The translations under genes were made by a program, and so were the position numbers. The notes under the pieces are model-generated. The model was not told the origin of the DNA, ran no database searches, and was given only the letters and a program-made list of their open reading frames with translations. DNA of 64,000 nt from Phycisphaerales bacterium (lineage in GTDB: Bacteria; Planctomycetota; Phycisphaerae; Phycisphaerales; UBA1924). Location: NCBI GenBank assembly GCA_905339235.1, contig CAJPFG010000021.1:62001-126000 (forward strand). The letters run 5' to 3'. Every line of letters begins with the position of its first letter. The stretch's first letter is position 1. Shown piece by piece: positions 17,401 through 28,195 of the stretch.

Positions 17401-19380
17401 TTATCTCGCGGCGACCATGCACTCTCGCACGACCAACCGCACCTCGGAGTTCAGCCGATAGTCCGACACGATCAACGTCCGACATGCCACTAACAGAGCG
17501 TACAGATCATCCAGCAGCCCGTCAAAGACCTTGTGCAACCCGCCCGAAGGCGCATCGCCATAGTCCTTGCACCGCGCATCCGGCCCCAGACCCGTGAAGC
17601 ACCGGATTATCGCCGCGATCACCCCCGTCCACAGCCGCGGCGGGATCACGCCCAGCGCCTCGTCCGCCGACATCCCCGTCGCGGCCAGCACCTGCGGCCC
17701 CAGCACCTCGCCCCACCGCTTTTCATTCGCGAACGCTCGCTCCAGCCGCACCCACAACTCCTCCCCCTCCGCCGCTTCGCCCGCCACCTTCCCCGCCAGA
17801 CTCATTAACTCGTCCAGCGCCACCGGCAGCGGCATCCCCTTCGTCACCAGCAGCGCCCGCGTCGCCAGCACGCCCAGGGCGTACAGGTCGCAAGGCGATG
17901 AAAGCAGCGGCAGAATCTCGAAGTTCACCTCCGGGATCGGGACCCCCAGCGCGCCCTTCAGCCGCGTCGCCACGTCGGTCCCAAACTGCTGCGGGATCGA
18001 CCGGATCCGGACCTCGCCGGGCGCCATCGACCCCCGCGCGTCCACCGTGGCGTACTGATCGATCCGCGTGGGACCCAGGTTGTACCGCAGCCACAACAGG
18101 TCGTTCTTGCCGGGCACCACGCGGTCCTGAGTCGAGAGCGTGCCCTCGATCACCAGCCCGCCGGCGTCTTCCGCCACCACGTTCCGCAATCGCAGCCACC
18201 CGCGCCCCGACCCAACCTGCGCCAACCCCGCCGGCGCGTAGATCGAAACCGAGCCTCCCCGTCCACCGACAAAGTACTTCGCCTCCGTCCCTGGGATCGG
18301 CAGTTCAACGCTTTCGCCCGGCTCGACCAGCCCAACCCGCGCGCTCCAGAACAGCGGTAGCGCCCCCCCGCCGTCGCCCACCCGCACCCGGAATGACTTG
18401 GACGAGAGGTTGAGCATCGGCGTCTGCGTCGCGGCCACACTCGCCCGCACCGATGCAACCGCGCCCGCCAGCACCATCAACTTCAGGTGCAACGCCTCCA
18501 CCAGCCGCGCCGATGGGCTCATCCCCGACGCCCCGCCCGTCAGCATCAGCCAGCCCGCGCCCGGACGGAGCGTCTCCCCGGTCGCCGCCGCGGAGATGGA
18601 CTTCAAAAGCACATCCGGGTTCCCGCCCTCGCCCTCAACCCCGCCCACCGCGTCCACAAACTCCTCGAGTGACAGGGGGCAGTACCGTTGCACCATCATG
18701 AGACCGCCGCCGGCGTTCAGGGCGCTCGTCTCCGGCCCCAGGCCAAGCGCCCCCGCGTCGGCCATGTCCGTCGGTATGAACGGGGTTTCTTCCCCCAGTT
18801 CGGGCTGGTACAGATGTCGCGCCAGCGTGCTTCCGTACGGCGCCACGCCCTTGCGCGTCAGCAGACCGTCATCTCCGCACAGGGCCCAGGCCGCCCCCGT
18901 CTTGCGGTCCTTCGCCGCCACCGGCATAAGAGACTTCGTATCGATGAACATCGGCGCCGGGTGCTCGGTCTCCAAGCCCGTTCGGACTACCCCACCCGCT
19001 CCCAGAATCCCTCCGCTCTGGTCCAGCCGCTCGATCTCCTCGCACCGCGCCGCCCAGCGGCCGTCCAAGGTCGCGTTGTTTAACGCCTCGCGATACACGG
19101 CCAGCGCCCCCGTCAGCCCAGTGGGATCCTGCACCCACACCTCCACCCAGTCGTGCACCCGCCCGCCCGAATCCACGACACACCCCAGCCACACCCTCGC
19201 GTCGAGCATCTCGCGCAGCGCCACGAACGGCGCCTCGCCGGCGCGAACTCCCTGCGTCCGCACCACCACACACAAGCGCATCGCCCCGCGTTCCTCGGCC
19301 CGGATCGGCGCCGCGGCGTACCCCGGCGGCAGCGCCCGCGGCAGCCCGGCGTGCACGAACATGTTGGTCACGTTGCTCAA
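17401..19380 (-). CDS. unrecognised T6SS-linked protein with a degenerate kinase-like C-terminal half
   Basis: 659 aa, soluble, with no signal peptide or membrane helix seen. The TTG start at 19380 has GGAG seven bases upstream; an ATG six codons later is an alternative. The N-terminal third contains DWVEVWVQDPTGLTGAL. Later segments recall, in order, parts of a protein kinase fold: a helix like the one before the catalytic loop (VASVRASVAATQ), a loop-like MLNLSSKSFRV, a beta-rich insert, and SSPCDLYALGVLATRALL, like subdomain IX (sDiySLGv). None of the catalytic residues are visible. It is probably co-transcribed with the TssJ-like gene 13 bases downstream. The function is unknown and the kinase resemblance is inference. 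Confidence 0.75.
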   Translation of the reverse strand: MSNVTNMFVHAGLPRALPPGYAAAPIRAEERGAMRLCVVVRTQGVRAGEAPFVALREMLDARVWLGCVVDSGGRVHDWVEVWVQDPTGLTGALAVYREALNNATLDGRWAARCEEIERLDQSGGILGAGGVVRTGLETEHPAPMFIDTKSLMPVAAKDRKTGAAWALCGDDGLLTRKGVAPYGSTLARHLYQPELGEETPFIPTDMADAGALGLGPETSALNAGGGLMMVQRYCPLSLEEFVDAVGGVEGEGGNPDVLLKSISAAATGETLRPGAGWLMLTGGASGMSPSARLVEALHLKLMVLAGAVASVRASVAATQTPMLNLSSKSFRVRVGDGGGALPLFWSARVGLVEPGESVELPIPGTEAKYFVGGRGGSVSIYAPAGLAQVGSGRGWLRLRNVVAEDAGGLVIEGTLSTQDRVVPGKNDLLWLRYNLGPTRIDQYATVDARGSMAPGEVRIRSIPQQFGTDVATRLKGALGVPIPEVNFEILPLLSSPCDLYALGVLATRALLVTKGMPLPVALDELMSLAGKVAGEAAEGEELWVRLERAFANEKRWGEVLGPQVLAATGMSADEALGVIPPRLWTGVIAAIIRCFTGLGPDARCKDYGDAPSGGLHKVFDGLLDDLYALLVACRTLIVSDYRLNSEVRLVVRECMVAAR

Positions 19381-19444
19381 GGCCCCACTCCAGATTCGAC
19401 CTTCCCCAGTCTACCGCAAAACGCACGCGCCCGCCCGCCGGTCC

Positions 19445-20158
19445 TTACCCGTGACCAAGGTACGCCTTGCGCACCGCGTCGCTCTTGGCCAACTCCTTCG
19501 CGTCCCCTTCCATCACGATCCGCCCCACTTCCAGCACGTACGCGCGATTGGCGACTTGCAGCGCCATGTGCGCGTTCTGCTCCACCAGCAGGATCGTCGT
19601 CCCCGCCGCGTTGATCTCCCGGATAATCCGGAAAATGAGTTGCACGATCTGCGGCGCCAGGCCCAGGCTGGGCTCATCCAGCAGCAGGAGTTTCGGCCTC
19701 GCCTGCAGCGCCCGGGCCATCGCCAACATCTGCTGCTCCCCGCCCGAAAGCGTGCCCGCGTTCTGCCGGAGCCGCTCCCGCAGCCGCGGAAACAACGTGA
19801 GCGCCCGCTCTCGGTCCTGCGCGATCGCGGCCTTCTCGTGGCGCCCCCTCGCAAACGACCCCAGCGACAGGTTCTCGTCTACCGACATGTTCGAGAAGAT
19901 GCCCCGCCCCTCGGGCGACTGCGCCAGGCCCAAGCGCACAATCTCATGGGGCGCCACGCTGCGGATCGACTTGCCCTCGTACACGATGTCCCCGCTCGCC
20001 GCGCGGATGAGTCCCGAAATCGTGCGCAGCGTCGTGCTCTTGCCCGCCCCGTTGCAGCCGATCAGCGTCACGATCTGGCCCCGCTCCACCCGGAGGCTCA
20101 CGCCATGCAGCGCCCGGATGGCGCCGTAGTTGACCCGAAGGTCGCGAACCTCAAGCAT
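19445..20158 (-). CDS. livF: branched-chain amino-acid ABC transporter, ATPase LivF
   Basis: 237 aa. This is the second of the two cytoplasmic ATPases that power LivHM import of leucine, isoleucine and valine or related amides. Walker A is GCNGAGKST (a Cys where Pro or Asn is usual). The signature LSGGEQQM and Walker B LLLLDEPSLGLAP are intact, and the C-terminus (LLVEQNAHMAL) is typical of LivF. It overlaps the end of livG by eight bases and is the last gene of the operon. Confidence 0.93.
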   Translation of the reverse strand: MLEVRDLRVNYGAIRALHGVSLRVERGQIVTLIGCNGAGKSTTLRTISGLIRAASGDIVYEGKSIRSVAPHEIVRLGLAQSPEGRGIFSNMSVDENLSLGSFARGRHEKAAIAQDRERALTLFPRLRERLRQNAGTLSGGEQQMLAMARALQARPKLLLLDEPSLGLAPQIVQLIFRIIREINAAGTTILLVEQNAHMALQVANRAYVLEVGRIVMEGDAKELAKSDAVRKAYLGHG

Positions 20159-20938
20159 GGCTCGCCCCCTCCGGCTCTCCCAGGTACGCCTCGATCACCT
20201 TCGGGTTGGCCTGCACCTCCGCCGGCGTTCCTTCCGCGATCGTGACCCCGTAGTCCAGCACCGTGATCCGCTCGCAGATGTCCATCACCACGCCCATGTC
20301 GTGCTCGATCAGGAAAATTGTCACCTTGAACTCGTCCCGCACCCGCCGGATCAGTTTCCGCAGTTCCACCTTCTCCTGCGGGTTCATGCCCGCGGCCGGC
20401 TCGTCCAGCAGCAGCACCTTGGGGTCCGTCGCCAGCGCCCGCGCGATCTCCAGCCGCCGCTGATCCCCGTACGGCAGGTTCCGGGCCTGCTCCTCCGCCC
20501 GATCGGCCAAGTCGAACAACTCGAGCAGCGTTCGGGCGCGAGCGTCGATCGCCCGCTCCTCCCCCACGCTCCCCGGCGTCCGCAGCACGCACGCGATCAT
20601 CGTCTTGCTCGTCCGCACGTGACACGCCAGTTTCACGTTGTCCAGCACCGACAACTCGCCGAAGAGCCGGATGTTCTGAAACGTCCGCGCCATGCCCGCC
20701 GCGTTGATCTTGCTCGGCCGCATCCCGTTGATCCGCAGCCCGTCCAGCACCACGTCGCCCGCGTCCGGCGAATACACGCCCGTCAGCAGGTTGAACACCG
20801 TCGTCTTGCCGGCTCCGTTAGGCCCGATGAGCCCCTTCAGATCGCCCGGATTCAGCGCGAGCGAAAACTCCTGCACCGCCTTCAGACCCCCGAAGGACTT
20901 GCTCACGCCGCGAACGGAGAGGATGGTGGAAGTGGGGC

Positions 20939-20942
<4 letters not shown>
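20151..20942 (-). CDS. livG: branched-chain amino-acid ABC transporter, ATPase LivG
   Basis: 263 aa. It is the partner ATPase of LivF. Walker A is GPNGAGKTT; family features follow, namely ARTFQNIRLF, the signature region NLPYGDQRRLEIARAL (LSGGQ replaced by LPYGDQR as is usual in LivG), Walker B LLLDEPAAGMNP and the LIEHDMGVVM end. The chosen ATG at 20942 overlaps the livM stop in an ATGA junction, suggesting translational coupling. An upstream in-frame start at 20984 would lie inside livM. Confidence 0.93.
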
Positions 20943-22126
<1,184 letters not shown>

Positions 22127-22139
22127 TCCTGCCTCGCCG

Positions 22140-23318
22140 TCACACCTTCTCCGCCGTCACCCGACCCAGCATCCCCCCCGGCCGGAACAGCAGCACGAGG
22201 ATCAACGCCGCGAACACGTACACGTCACGAAGTTGCTCGCCGGGAAAGTTCTCGATCCCCACCAGCGCCACCAGGTCACGCGCGTAGGCCACGCCGAAGA
22301 ACTCCAGCAGCCCGATCATCAGCCCGCCCAGCATCGCGCCCCGCACATTTCCGATGCCCCCCACCACCGCCGCCACAAACGCCTTCAGCCCTAGCAGCAC
22401 CCACACCGGCGCGGCGGTCTGCTGCAGTCCCGGGTATTTCTGGGCGTACAGGAATCCCGCCGCGGCCGCCAGGCTCGCTCCCAGCACAAACGTAAACGAA
22501 ATCACCCGATCCACCGACACGCCCATCAACGCCGCGTTGCGCTCCGAGAAACTCACCGCCCGCATCGCCCGCCCCAGTTTGGTCGCAAAAACCAGCCGGT
22601 CCAGCAGCACCATCAACAGCACCGCCGTGCCCCCCGCCATCACATCCACCGGCCAGATCTTCGCGTTCGCCACCTCGGCGATCGGTGTGTCGCTGGGGAT
22701 CAGCGTCGGCATTCGGTCCGGGCGCGTCCCGAACATCCAGTTGAGTTGTCCCGTGTTCTGCAGCAGCAGCGACACGCCGATGGCCGTGATCAGCACATTC
22801 AATCGCGGCGCCTTCCGTAGCGGCTTGTACGCCAACCGCTCGAGCACGAACCCCACCAGCCCGCACCCGCCCATCGCGATCAGCAGGATCACCCCGCCCC
22901 CGAACGGCGCCAGCGCCGGCGAGGTCTTCATGAACTTCGCCACGTAGAACAGCGCCACCAGCGCGCCCCCCCACGTCGCGGCCAGCACCATCGTCGGCCC
23001 CGCCCGCCCGGGCTCAAACCCCCCGGGCGCGCCCACGCCCTTCCCGAACTTCCCCCACGCCCACACCGCCCCGCCCGCCGTCATCACCGCGCCCAGCGAG
23101 ATCCACACCCACAGCGCCACCGGACCGGTCTGGTCCGCGGGCCAGCCCGCCGTCGTCGCCGCGGCCAGCGAAATCCACGCCCCCAGCACAAACACGTCAC
23201 TGTGCGCGAAGTTGATGAACTTCAGGATGCCGTACACCATCGTGTAGCCCAACGCGATCAGCGCGTACAGGCTGCCGACGGCCAGTGCATCCAGGAACGT
23301 GGGGAGAAGCCGGTCCAA
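22140..23318 (-). CDS. livH: branched-chain amino-acid ABC transporter, permease LivH
   Basis: About 392 aa, polytopic permease with the LivH core ALAVGSLYALIALGYTMVYG and KFINFAHSDVFVLGAW, then AVSFSERNAALMGVSVDRVI. The start is uncertain. The longest frame begins at a GTG at 23402, but its first 20 codons form the intrinsic terminator after livK, and LivH proteins normally start a few residues before the first helix. A TTG at 23318 (MDRLLPTFLDALAVG) fits that pattern, though no strong ribosome site was seen. The protein carries extra loops (~80-110) compared with E. coli LivH. Confidence 0.88.
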   Translation of the reverse strand: MDRLLPTFLDALAVGSLYALIALGYTMVYGILKFINFAHSDVFVLGAWISLAAATTAGWPADQTGPVALWVWISLGAVMTAGGAVWAWGKFGKGVGAPGGFEPGRAGPTMVLAATWGGALVALFYVAKFMKTSPALAPFGGGVILLIAMGGCGLVGFVLERLAYKPLRKAPRLNVLITAIGVSLLLQNTGQLNWMFGTRPDRMPTLIPSDTPIAEVANAKIWPVDVMAGGTAVLLMVLLDRLVFATKLGRAMRAVSFSERNAALMGVSVDRVISFTFVLGASLAAAAGFLYAQKYPGLQQTAAPVWVLLGLKAFVAAVVGGIGNVRGAMLGGLMIGLLEFFGVAYARDLVALVGIENFPGEQLRDVYVFAALILVLLFRPGGMLGRVTAEKV

Positions 23319-23363
23319 GGGAGCGAATACTACCGGATTCCCGCCGAAAGGGAACCCGCCAAG

Positions 23364-23393
23364 AAAAACGGCGGCCCAAACTCGGGCCGCCGT
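23364..23393 (-). terminator. intrinsic terminator between livK and livH
   Basis: A perfect 10-bp stem ACGGCGGCCC / GGGCCGCCGT with a 6-base loop is followed on the minus strand by TTTTTC. It sits 20 bases beyond the livK stop. Partial termination here would make more binding protein than permease, a common arrangement in ABC importers. Confidence 0.85.
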
Positions 23394-23412
23394 GAGTGCC
23401 ACGTTGCCGAAT

Positions 23413-24630
23413 CTACTTCTCGCTGGGCTCCACGCCCACCACGAACGCCGGCGTCACCACCCCCGCCGCGTCCTTCTTCAACTGCACGATGACCAGCGCC
23501 TTCTTCGCGTTGCGATTCTTGTCCATCGAAATCGTGCCCGTCACGCCCTTGAAGCCCTGGGTCGCCGCAATCGAATCCCGCAGGTCCTTCCCCGAGAGGC
23601 TCTTGGCCCGCTTCATCGCATCGAACAGCAGGTTGGCCGCGTCATACCCAAGCCCCGCCAGCGCATCGGGGATCTGGTTGCTGTGCTCGGCCTTGTACTT
23701 GCCGATGAATGTCTGCATGCTGGGCTGGTCGGGTGCCGAGTGGTTCGAGAAGTAGCACCCCACGATCGCATCGCCCGCGATCTTCCCCAGTTGCTCGCTA
23801 TCCCACCCATCCCCGCCGATCAGCGGCACCGTCAGCCCCGCCTTGCGCGCCTGGATGGCGATGTTCGCCCCGTCCGTGTAGTAGCCCGGCACGAACACGA
23901 TCTCCGGGCCCTTGGCCTTAATCGCGTTCAACTGCGCCGAATAGTCGGTATCGCCCCCGCTATAGGCCTGGTCGATCACGATCGTGCCGCCCATCGTCGT
24001 GAAGGCCTTCTTGAAGTCGTCGCGAAGGCCCTTGCTGTACGCCTGCTTCTGGTCGTACAGGATCGCCGCCTTGGTCAGTTTCAGATTCTCCTTCGTGAAC
24101 TTCGCGACGCCGAACGCCTGGAAGTCGTCCGTGAAGCACACCCGGAACACGAAGTCCTTCCCCTGCGTCACCCGCGGATTCGTTGAACTCGGCGAAATCA
24201 TCGGCACGCCGTACTGCTGGCACACCGCACCGCCCGCCAGGCTCAGCGAACTGGCCACCTCGCCCAGCACCGCCGTCACCTTGTCGTTCGTGATCAGCCG
24301 CGTCACCGCCTTCCCGGCCTCGCCGCTGTCGCCCTTCGTGTCATAGGTAATCAGGCGCACCTGCTTCCCGTTGACTCCGCCCGCGGCGTTGATCTCACTG
24401 ATCGCCAACCGGATCCCGTTGTCCGTGCTCTGGCCGAACGTCGCCTCCGAACCCGTCATCGAGCCGTAGTGCCCCACCACGATCTCGTCCGCGCTGGTCT
24501 CGCCCGTGGCCGCCGGAGCGGGGGCCGGCGCCGGCGCGGGCGTGTTCTTCGCGTCGCACGTCACCATCGAGATCGCCGAGGCCGCGATCAAACCCAGAAC
24601 GCCCCACCCGCTCCGCAACACGCTGCTCAT
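23413..24630 (-). CDS. livK: branched-chain amino-acid ABC transporter, substrate-binding lipoprotein LivK
   Basis: 405 aa. The signal peptide ends with a lipobox-like VTC (Cys25), then an Ala/Pro linker, so it is probably membrane-tethered. The periplasmic-binding fold type I is clear: IVVGHYGSMTGSEATFGQ, INAAGGVNGKQVRLITYDTKGD, VLGEVASSLSLAGG, ISPSSTNPRVTQG, FRVCFTDDFQA and the C-terminal ALAGLGYDAANLLFDAM. AAGGA lies seven bases before the ATG. It is the first gene of the liv operon. Ligand could be Leu/Ile/Val, or urea or an amide. Confidence 0.93.
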   Translation of the reverse strand: MSSVLRSGWGVLGLIAASAISMVTCDAKNTPAPAPAPAPAATGETSADEIVVGHYGSMTGSEATFGQSTDNGIRLAISEINAAGGVNGKQVRLITYDTKGDSGEAGKAVTRLITNDKVTAVLGEVASSLSLAGGAVCQQYGVPMISPSSTNPRVTQGKDFVFRVCFTDDFQAFGVAKFTKENLKLTKAAILYDQKQAYSKGLRDDFKKAFTTMGGTIVIDQAYSGGDTDYSAQLNAIKAKGPEIVFVPGYYTDGANIAIQARKAGLTVPLIGGDGWDSEQLGKIAGDAIVGCYFSNHSAPDQPSMQTFIGKYKAEHSNQIPDALAGLGYDAANLLFDAMKRAKSLSGKDLRDSIAATQGFKGVTGTISMDKNRNAKKALVIVQLKKDAAGVVTPAFVVGVEPSEK

Positions 24631-24951
24631 GACTGGTCCTTTCGCAAGAGCCCGGCGACATACCCAACGCCCGGGAGCCTAAGGGTACATCATTCGACCT
24701 TTACTTGTCTCCCCTATTCCGACTCAGCCACGCAACTGGGGTTCCAAGCCCGACCTCCGGGTTTCCCGCCGCCCCCCGGGCCTCGCCCGAGAACCAAACG
24801 GCGCCCGTCCCAGGGCGCGCAAACCTCGGAATCGCCTTGACCTAAGCGCGGCCCGGCCGCATAGTTGACGCGAGAGTACCGAGGGAGAACACGGCCATTG
24901 CCTCATCCGCCCCGGCCCGTTCGGGGTCGCGCGATCAGGTGCCGGATCAAT
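24631..24951. other. divergent intergenic region, no gene seen
   Basis: About 320 bases between the starts of livK (minus) and the GH15 gene (plus), so it must hold both promoters. The stretch around 24680-24720 is less GC-rich. Open frames that cross it extend from the GH15 gene or its antisense and show no homology. No hairpin or repeat was recognised. Confidence 0.4.
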
Positions 24952-27900
24952 ATGAAGCACCACCCCGCCCACCGTCTGTTCGAGGCCGCGTTGGTCGCCT
25001 TGTGCGTCTTCACCGCTTCCGCCTTCGCCCAGCCCGCCGCCGTCGAGCACGCCCCCGCTGGCGCCGTCTTCGGCGAATCGGCCTCGACAACCCAGCGCGA
25101 GCCAGATCTCCCCCGCGAGGATGAGACGGTTGATCTCTACCTTCGCGTCTCCTTCCAGTTCACCTACGACCGCGTCTGCATTTACTACACCACCGACGGC
25201 ACCGAGCCCTCCGGCTCCTTCGGCGCCCCCACCGGCAGCACCCTGGTCCTCCGCAATGATCTTTCCACCGTCACCTTCCTCCGCAACGAGAATGCCGGGG
25301 GAGTCCGCGACTGGTGGCGGGCCGAACTGCCCGGTGACACCCGCCAATACGCCGAGCAGGTTCGATACAAAGTCAGCGCCTGGCAGCAGTTCAGTGGTCC
25401 CGAGGTCTTCGCAAACGGTGGGGCCGCGTACTCCTTCACCAACAAACTCGCTTGGCCCGGCGCGGGCGCCGGACAGCCCAATCCCGGTGCAGGATACCCG
25501 CCGGTTTCCTTCTGGAAGGAAGAAGCGGTCTTCGGCAACACCTTCACCGCCGGCCAGATCGACCAGAACGGCGCCGTCTACGACATGCACTTTCCCACTC
25601 CCGGCGGCATCTACGGCGTCGGCACCCACAACGAGGGGTACACCGACGGCCCCGACACGTTCCCGCCGCTGCTCCCTCCGGGTTGGCGCGGCCAGATGCA
25701 CCTCAATCAGGCCACGCCCGGCGTCCGCATCGGCGGAGTTACGCACTGGCTCTCCAATCCCGGCGGCGTTTCGTACGTGAACGTACAGCAGTCCTACCTC
25801 GCCAACTCCAACACCATCCACACGTCCCAGGACATCTCCATCGACCAGGGCGAGGGGGGCCTGCATGTCGATCAGTACGACTTCGCGCCCATCGGCGTCG
25901 CGTTCCCCACGACGCCCGGCGGCGATCCCATCCGCCACATCTACATCAAGCGGATGCGAATCACCTACAACGGCCTGTACCCGTCCAAGGAAGTCAACGT
26001 CTACTGGTACATGGACCCAGCCCTCAACGGCGGCGACACCTACGACGCGATGTTCTTCGACGCCGGCCGCGGCGTCATGTGCGCCTACGACAAGATCACC
26101 CGCACCGTCACAGGCACCGGCGTCGGCTTCACGCCGCCGAACGAGTACAACCCCACCACCGACCCCGACTACCTCAAAAATATCGCGCTCTACCTGGGCG
26201 CAGGCATGAAGACGATCTCTACCGGCGGCTCGGGCCCCATCGCCGCCGACTCCTGGCGCGACACCTCCACCGACAACGGACAGGGTTGGATTGGCCAGAA
26301 ACTCGTCATCCCCCAGTACGGCACCCGCGAAGTCGTCTTCTACATGGTCGGCGGCCACTTCCGGCCAACCCCCATCAACGACCCCATGCCCGTCGCCGAC
26401 GGCGTCTACGACAACCAGATCGCCCCGGCCATCGACTGGCTCAATGGCCAAGACCCCATCGCGCTCATGAACGCGACAGACTCATGGTGGAACTCGTGGG
26501 TCACCGACGGCACCACCATCGACACGCCGGACGATGACTACGACCGCCTCCTCTCCCGCGGCCTGCTCGCAACCGCCCTCCACCTCGACGGCTTCAACGG
26601 CGGCGTCATCGCCGGCTTCCACAACGGCGCGTACCCCTTCGTCTGGCCGCGGGACGCGGTGTACGCCGCCAATACCCTCGCCCGCACCGGCCACCTCCCC
26701 GAAGCCCGCAAGGTCATCGACTGGATGCGCGACACGTGCTATCGAGCGCCGGAATGGTGGGGCCGGCCCGGCTTCTGGAAGCAGAAGTACACCACCGACG
26801 GCTACGTCGTGTGGGGTGCGCCGCAAATCGACGAGACCGCGGCGTTCCCGTGGGGCGTCGAGTACATCTACGACATGACCGCCGACACCGCGTTCCTCTC
26901 CCAGAACTACAACGCCGTGCGCGACTCGGTCTACTCCATGACCCGCGACAGCAACGACTCGCGACTGCGCTTCGAAGAGGCCTTCAACCTCGTGTACTCG
27001 AACAACGTCTGGGAAGACTCCTACGACACGTTCGTCTACTCCAACGCGTCGGTCTGGCAGGGCCTGGAGTCCGCTCGATCCATCGCCGCGACGCTCGGCA
27101 ACGCCGCCGACGCCGCCGAGGCCCAGGGCTTCCGCGACCAGATCAAGTCCGGCCTCGACGGGCGACTCGACTGGAATGGAGAAAACACCGACATCTCGCA
27201 GTTCGGCGTCTCCTACCCCTTCCCGGTCTACGCCGCGAATGACCCCCGCGTGAACCTCGTCGCCGACCGCATCAACGGCGTCGCGAACGACCGCTTCGGC
27301 AACAACCATCCCCTCGTCAACTTCACCGGCGAACACCAGGGCACGATCAACCGCTACTGGGGCGACGGCTACTGGAACGGCGGCCCCTGGTTCCTCTCGA
27401 CACTCTGGTACGGCCTGCACTACATCACCCGCGCCGACCTCACCCCCGGCAATGCCGACATCAACAACCACAAGTTCCGCGTTGATGTCTGCATCGACCG
27501 CCTCGGCCCGGCCGGCCTGGGCGCCGAGCAGATGTCCTACTCCAACTCCTACCAGTATCCCGGCGGCAACTTCGTCCTCCAGACCGCCTGGCCCAACGCG
27601 TGGGAGAGCATGTCCACCGCGGCCGATTCGGTCATGGCCTTCCTCGACTACACCCCCGACGCGCCCAACAACACCATGAACTTCGAGCCCAAACTCCCCA
27701 GCGACTGGCCGTGGATGGCCTTCCGCAACGTCACGCTCATCCACACCCCCACCGCCCGCACCCACAAGGTGGACGTCTACGTCGATCCCGCCCGCCAGGA
27801 CTTCACCAATCGCAGCGGGCACGCCCTGCACGTGACCACGGTCATGCGCCTGTCCGACACGTCCTGCCTGATGGCCATGCAGCGCAACGGGGTTGACATT

Positions 27901-28179
27901 CCCTTCACCCTCGACCCCGCCACCGGGCGCGTCTCCGTTGCCTTCGACCTCGAACCCGGCGTCAACGCCGTGACCTCCATCACGCCCCGCATCGGCGCCG
28001 ACGCCGACGTCAACTGCGACGGCAGCGTCAACGGCTTCGACATCGAAGCGACGGAACAGGCCGTCAACGGCGATTACTCCAACTTCTGCCAGCCCTCCGC
28101 CGACCTGAACAACGACGGCGCCGAGAACGGATTCGATATCGAAACCGAAGAACAGCGCGTCAACGGCGCGCCGTGCTGA
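24952..28179 (+). CDS. secreted GH15 (glucoamylase-like) glycoside hydrolase with C-terminal dockerin-like tag
   Basis: 1075 aa. A signal peptide (ASAFAQ, cut near residue 27) is followed by a beta-rich domain (~50-180, YTTDGTEPSG) like the N-terminal domains of amylolytic enzymes. A GH15-type N-terminal beta-sandwich and an (alpha/alpha)6 catalytic domain come next. Signatures include WPRDAVYAANTLARTGH (~565), VWEDS with the likely catalytic acid Glu688, and GAEQ with the likely catalytic base Glu859, plus PWFLSTLWYGL. It should release glucose from alpha-glucans outside the cytoplasm. The last ~58 residues are two dockerin-like repeats (VNCDGSVNGFDIEATEQ and NNDGAENGFDIETEEQ). The ATG at 24952 is chosen because it starts the signal peptide. 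The next gene begins 16 bases later. Confidence 0.85.
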   Translation: MKHHPAHRLFEAALVALCVFTASAFAQPAAVEHAPAGAVFGESASTTQREPDLPREDETVDLYLRVSFQFTYDRVCIYYTTDGTEPSGSFGAPTGSTLVLRNDLSTVTFLRNENAGGVRDWWRAELPGDTRQYAEQVRYKVSAWQQFSGPEVFANGGAAYSFTNKLAWPGAGAGQPNPGAGYPPVSFWKEEAVFGNTFTAGQIDQNGAVYDMHFPTPGGIYGVGTHNEGYTDGPDTFPPLLPPGWRGQMHLNQATPGVRIGGVTHWLSNPGGVSYVNVQQSYLANSNTIHTSQDISIDQGEGGLHVDQYDFAPIGVAFPTTPGGDPIRHIYIKRMRITYNGLYPSKEVNVYWYMDPALNGGDTYDAMFFDAGRGVMCAYDKITRTVTGTGVGFTPPNEYNPTTDPDYLKNIALYLGAGMKTISTGGSGPIAADSWRDTSTDNGQGWIGQKLVIPQYGTREVVFYMVGGHFRPTPINDPMPVADGVYDNQIAPAIDWLNGQDPIALMNATDSWWNSWVTDGTTIDTPDDDYDRLLSRGLLATALHLDGFNGGVIAGFHNGAYPFVWPRDAVYAANTLARTGHLPEARKVIDWMRDTCYRAPEWWGRPGFWKQKYTTDGYVVWGAPQIDETAAFPWGVEYIYDMTADTAFLSQNYNAVRDSVYSMTRDSNDSRLRFEEAFNLVYSNNVWEDSYDTFVYSNASVWQGLESARSIAATLGNAADAAEAQGFRDQIKSGLDGRLDWNGENTDISQFGVSYPFPVYAANDPRVNLVADRINGVANDRFGNNHPLVNFTGEHQGTINRYWGDGYWNGGPWFLSTLWYGLHYITRADLTPGNADINNHKFRVDVCIDRLGPAGLGAEQMSYSNSYQYPGGNFVLQTAWPNAWESMSTAADSVMAFLDYTPDAPNNTMNFEPKLPSDWPWMAFRNVTLIHTPTARTHKVDVYVDPARQDFTNRSGHALHVTTVMRLSDTSCLMAMQRNGVDIPFTLDPATGRVSVAFDLEPGVNAVTSITPRIGADADVNCDGSVNGFDIEATEQAVNGDYSNFCQPSADLNNDGAENGFDIETEEQRVNGAPC

Positions 28180-28195
28180 ACACATCGAGGTTCCC

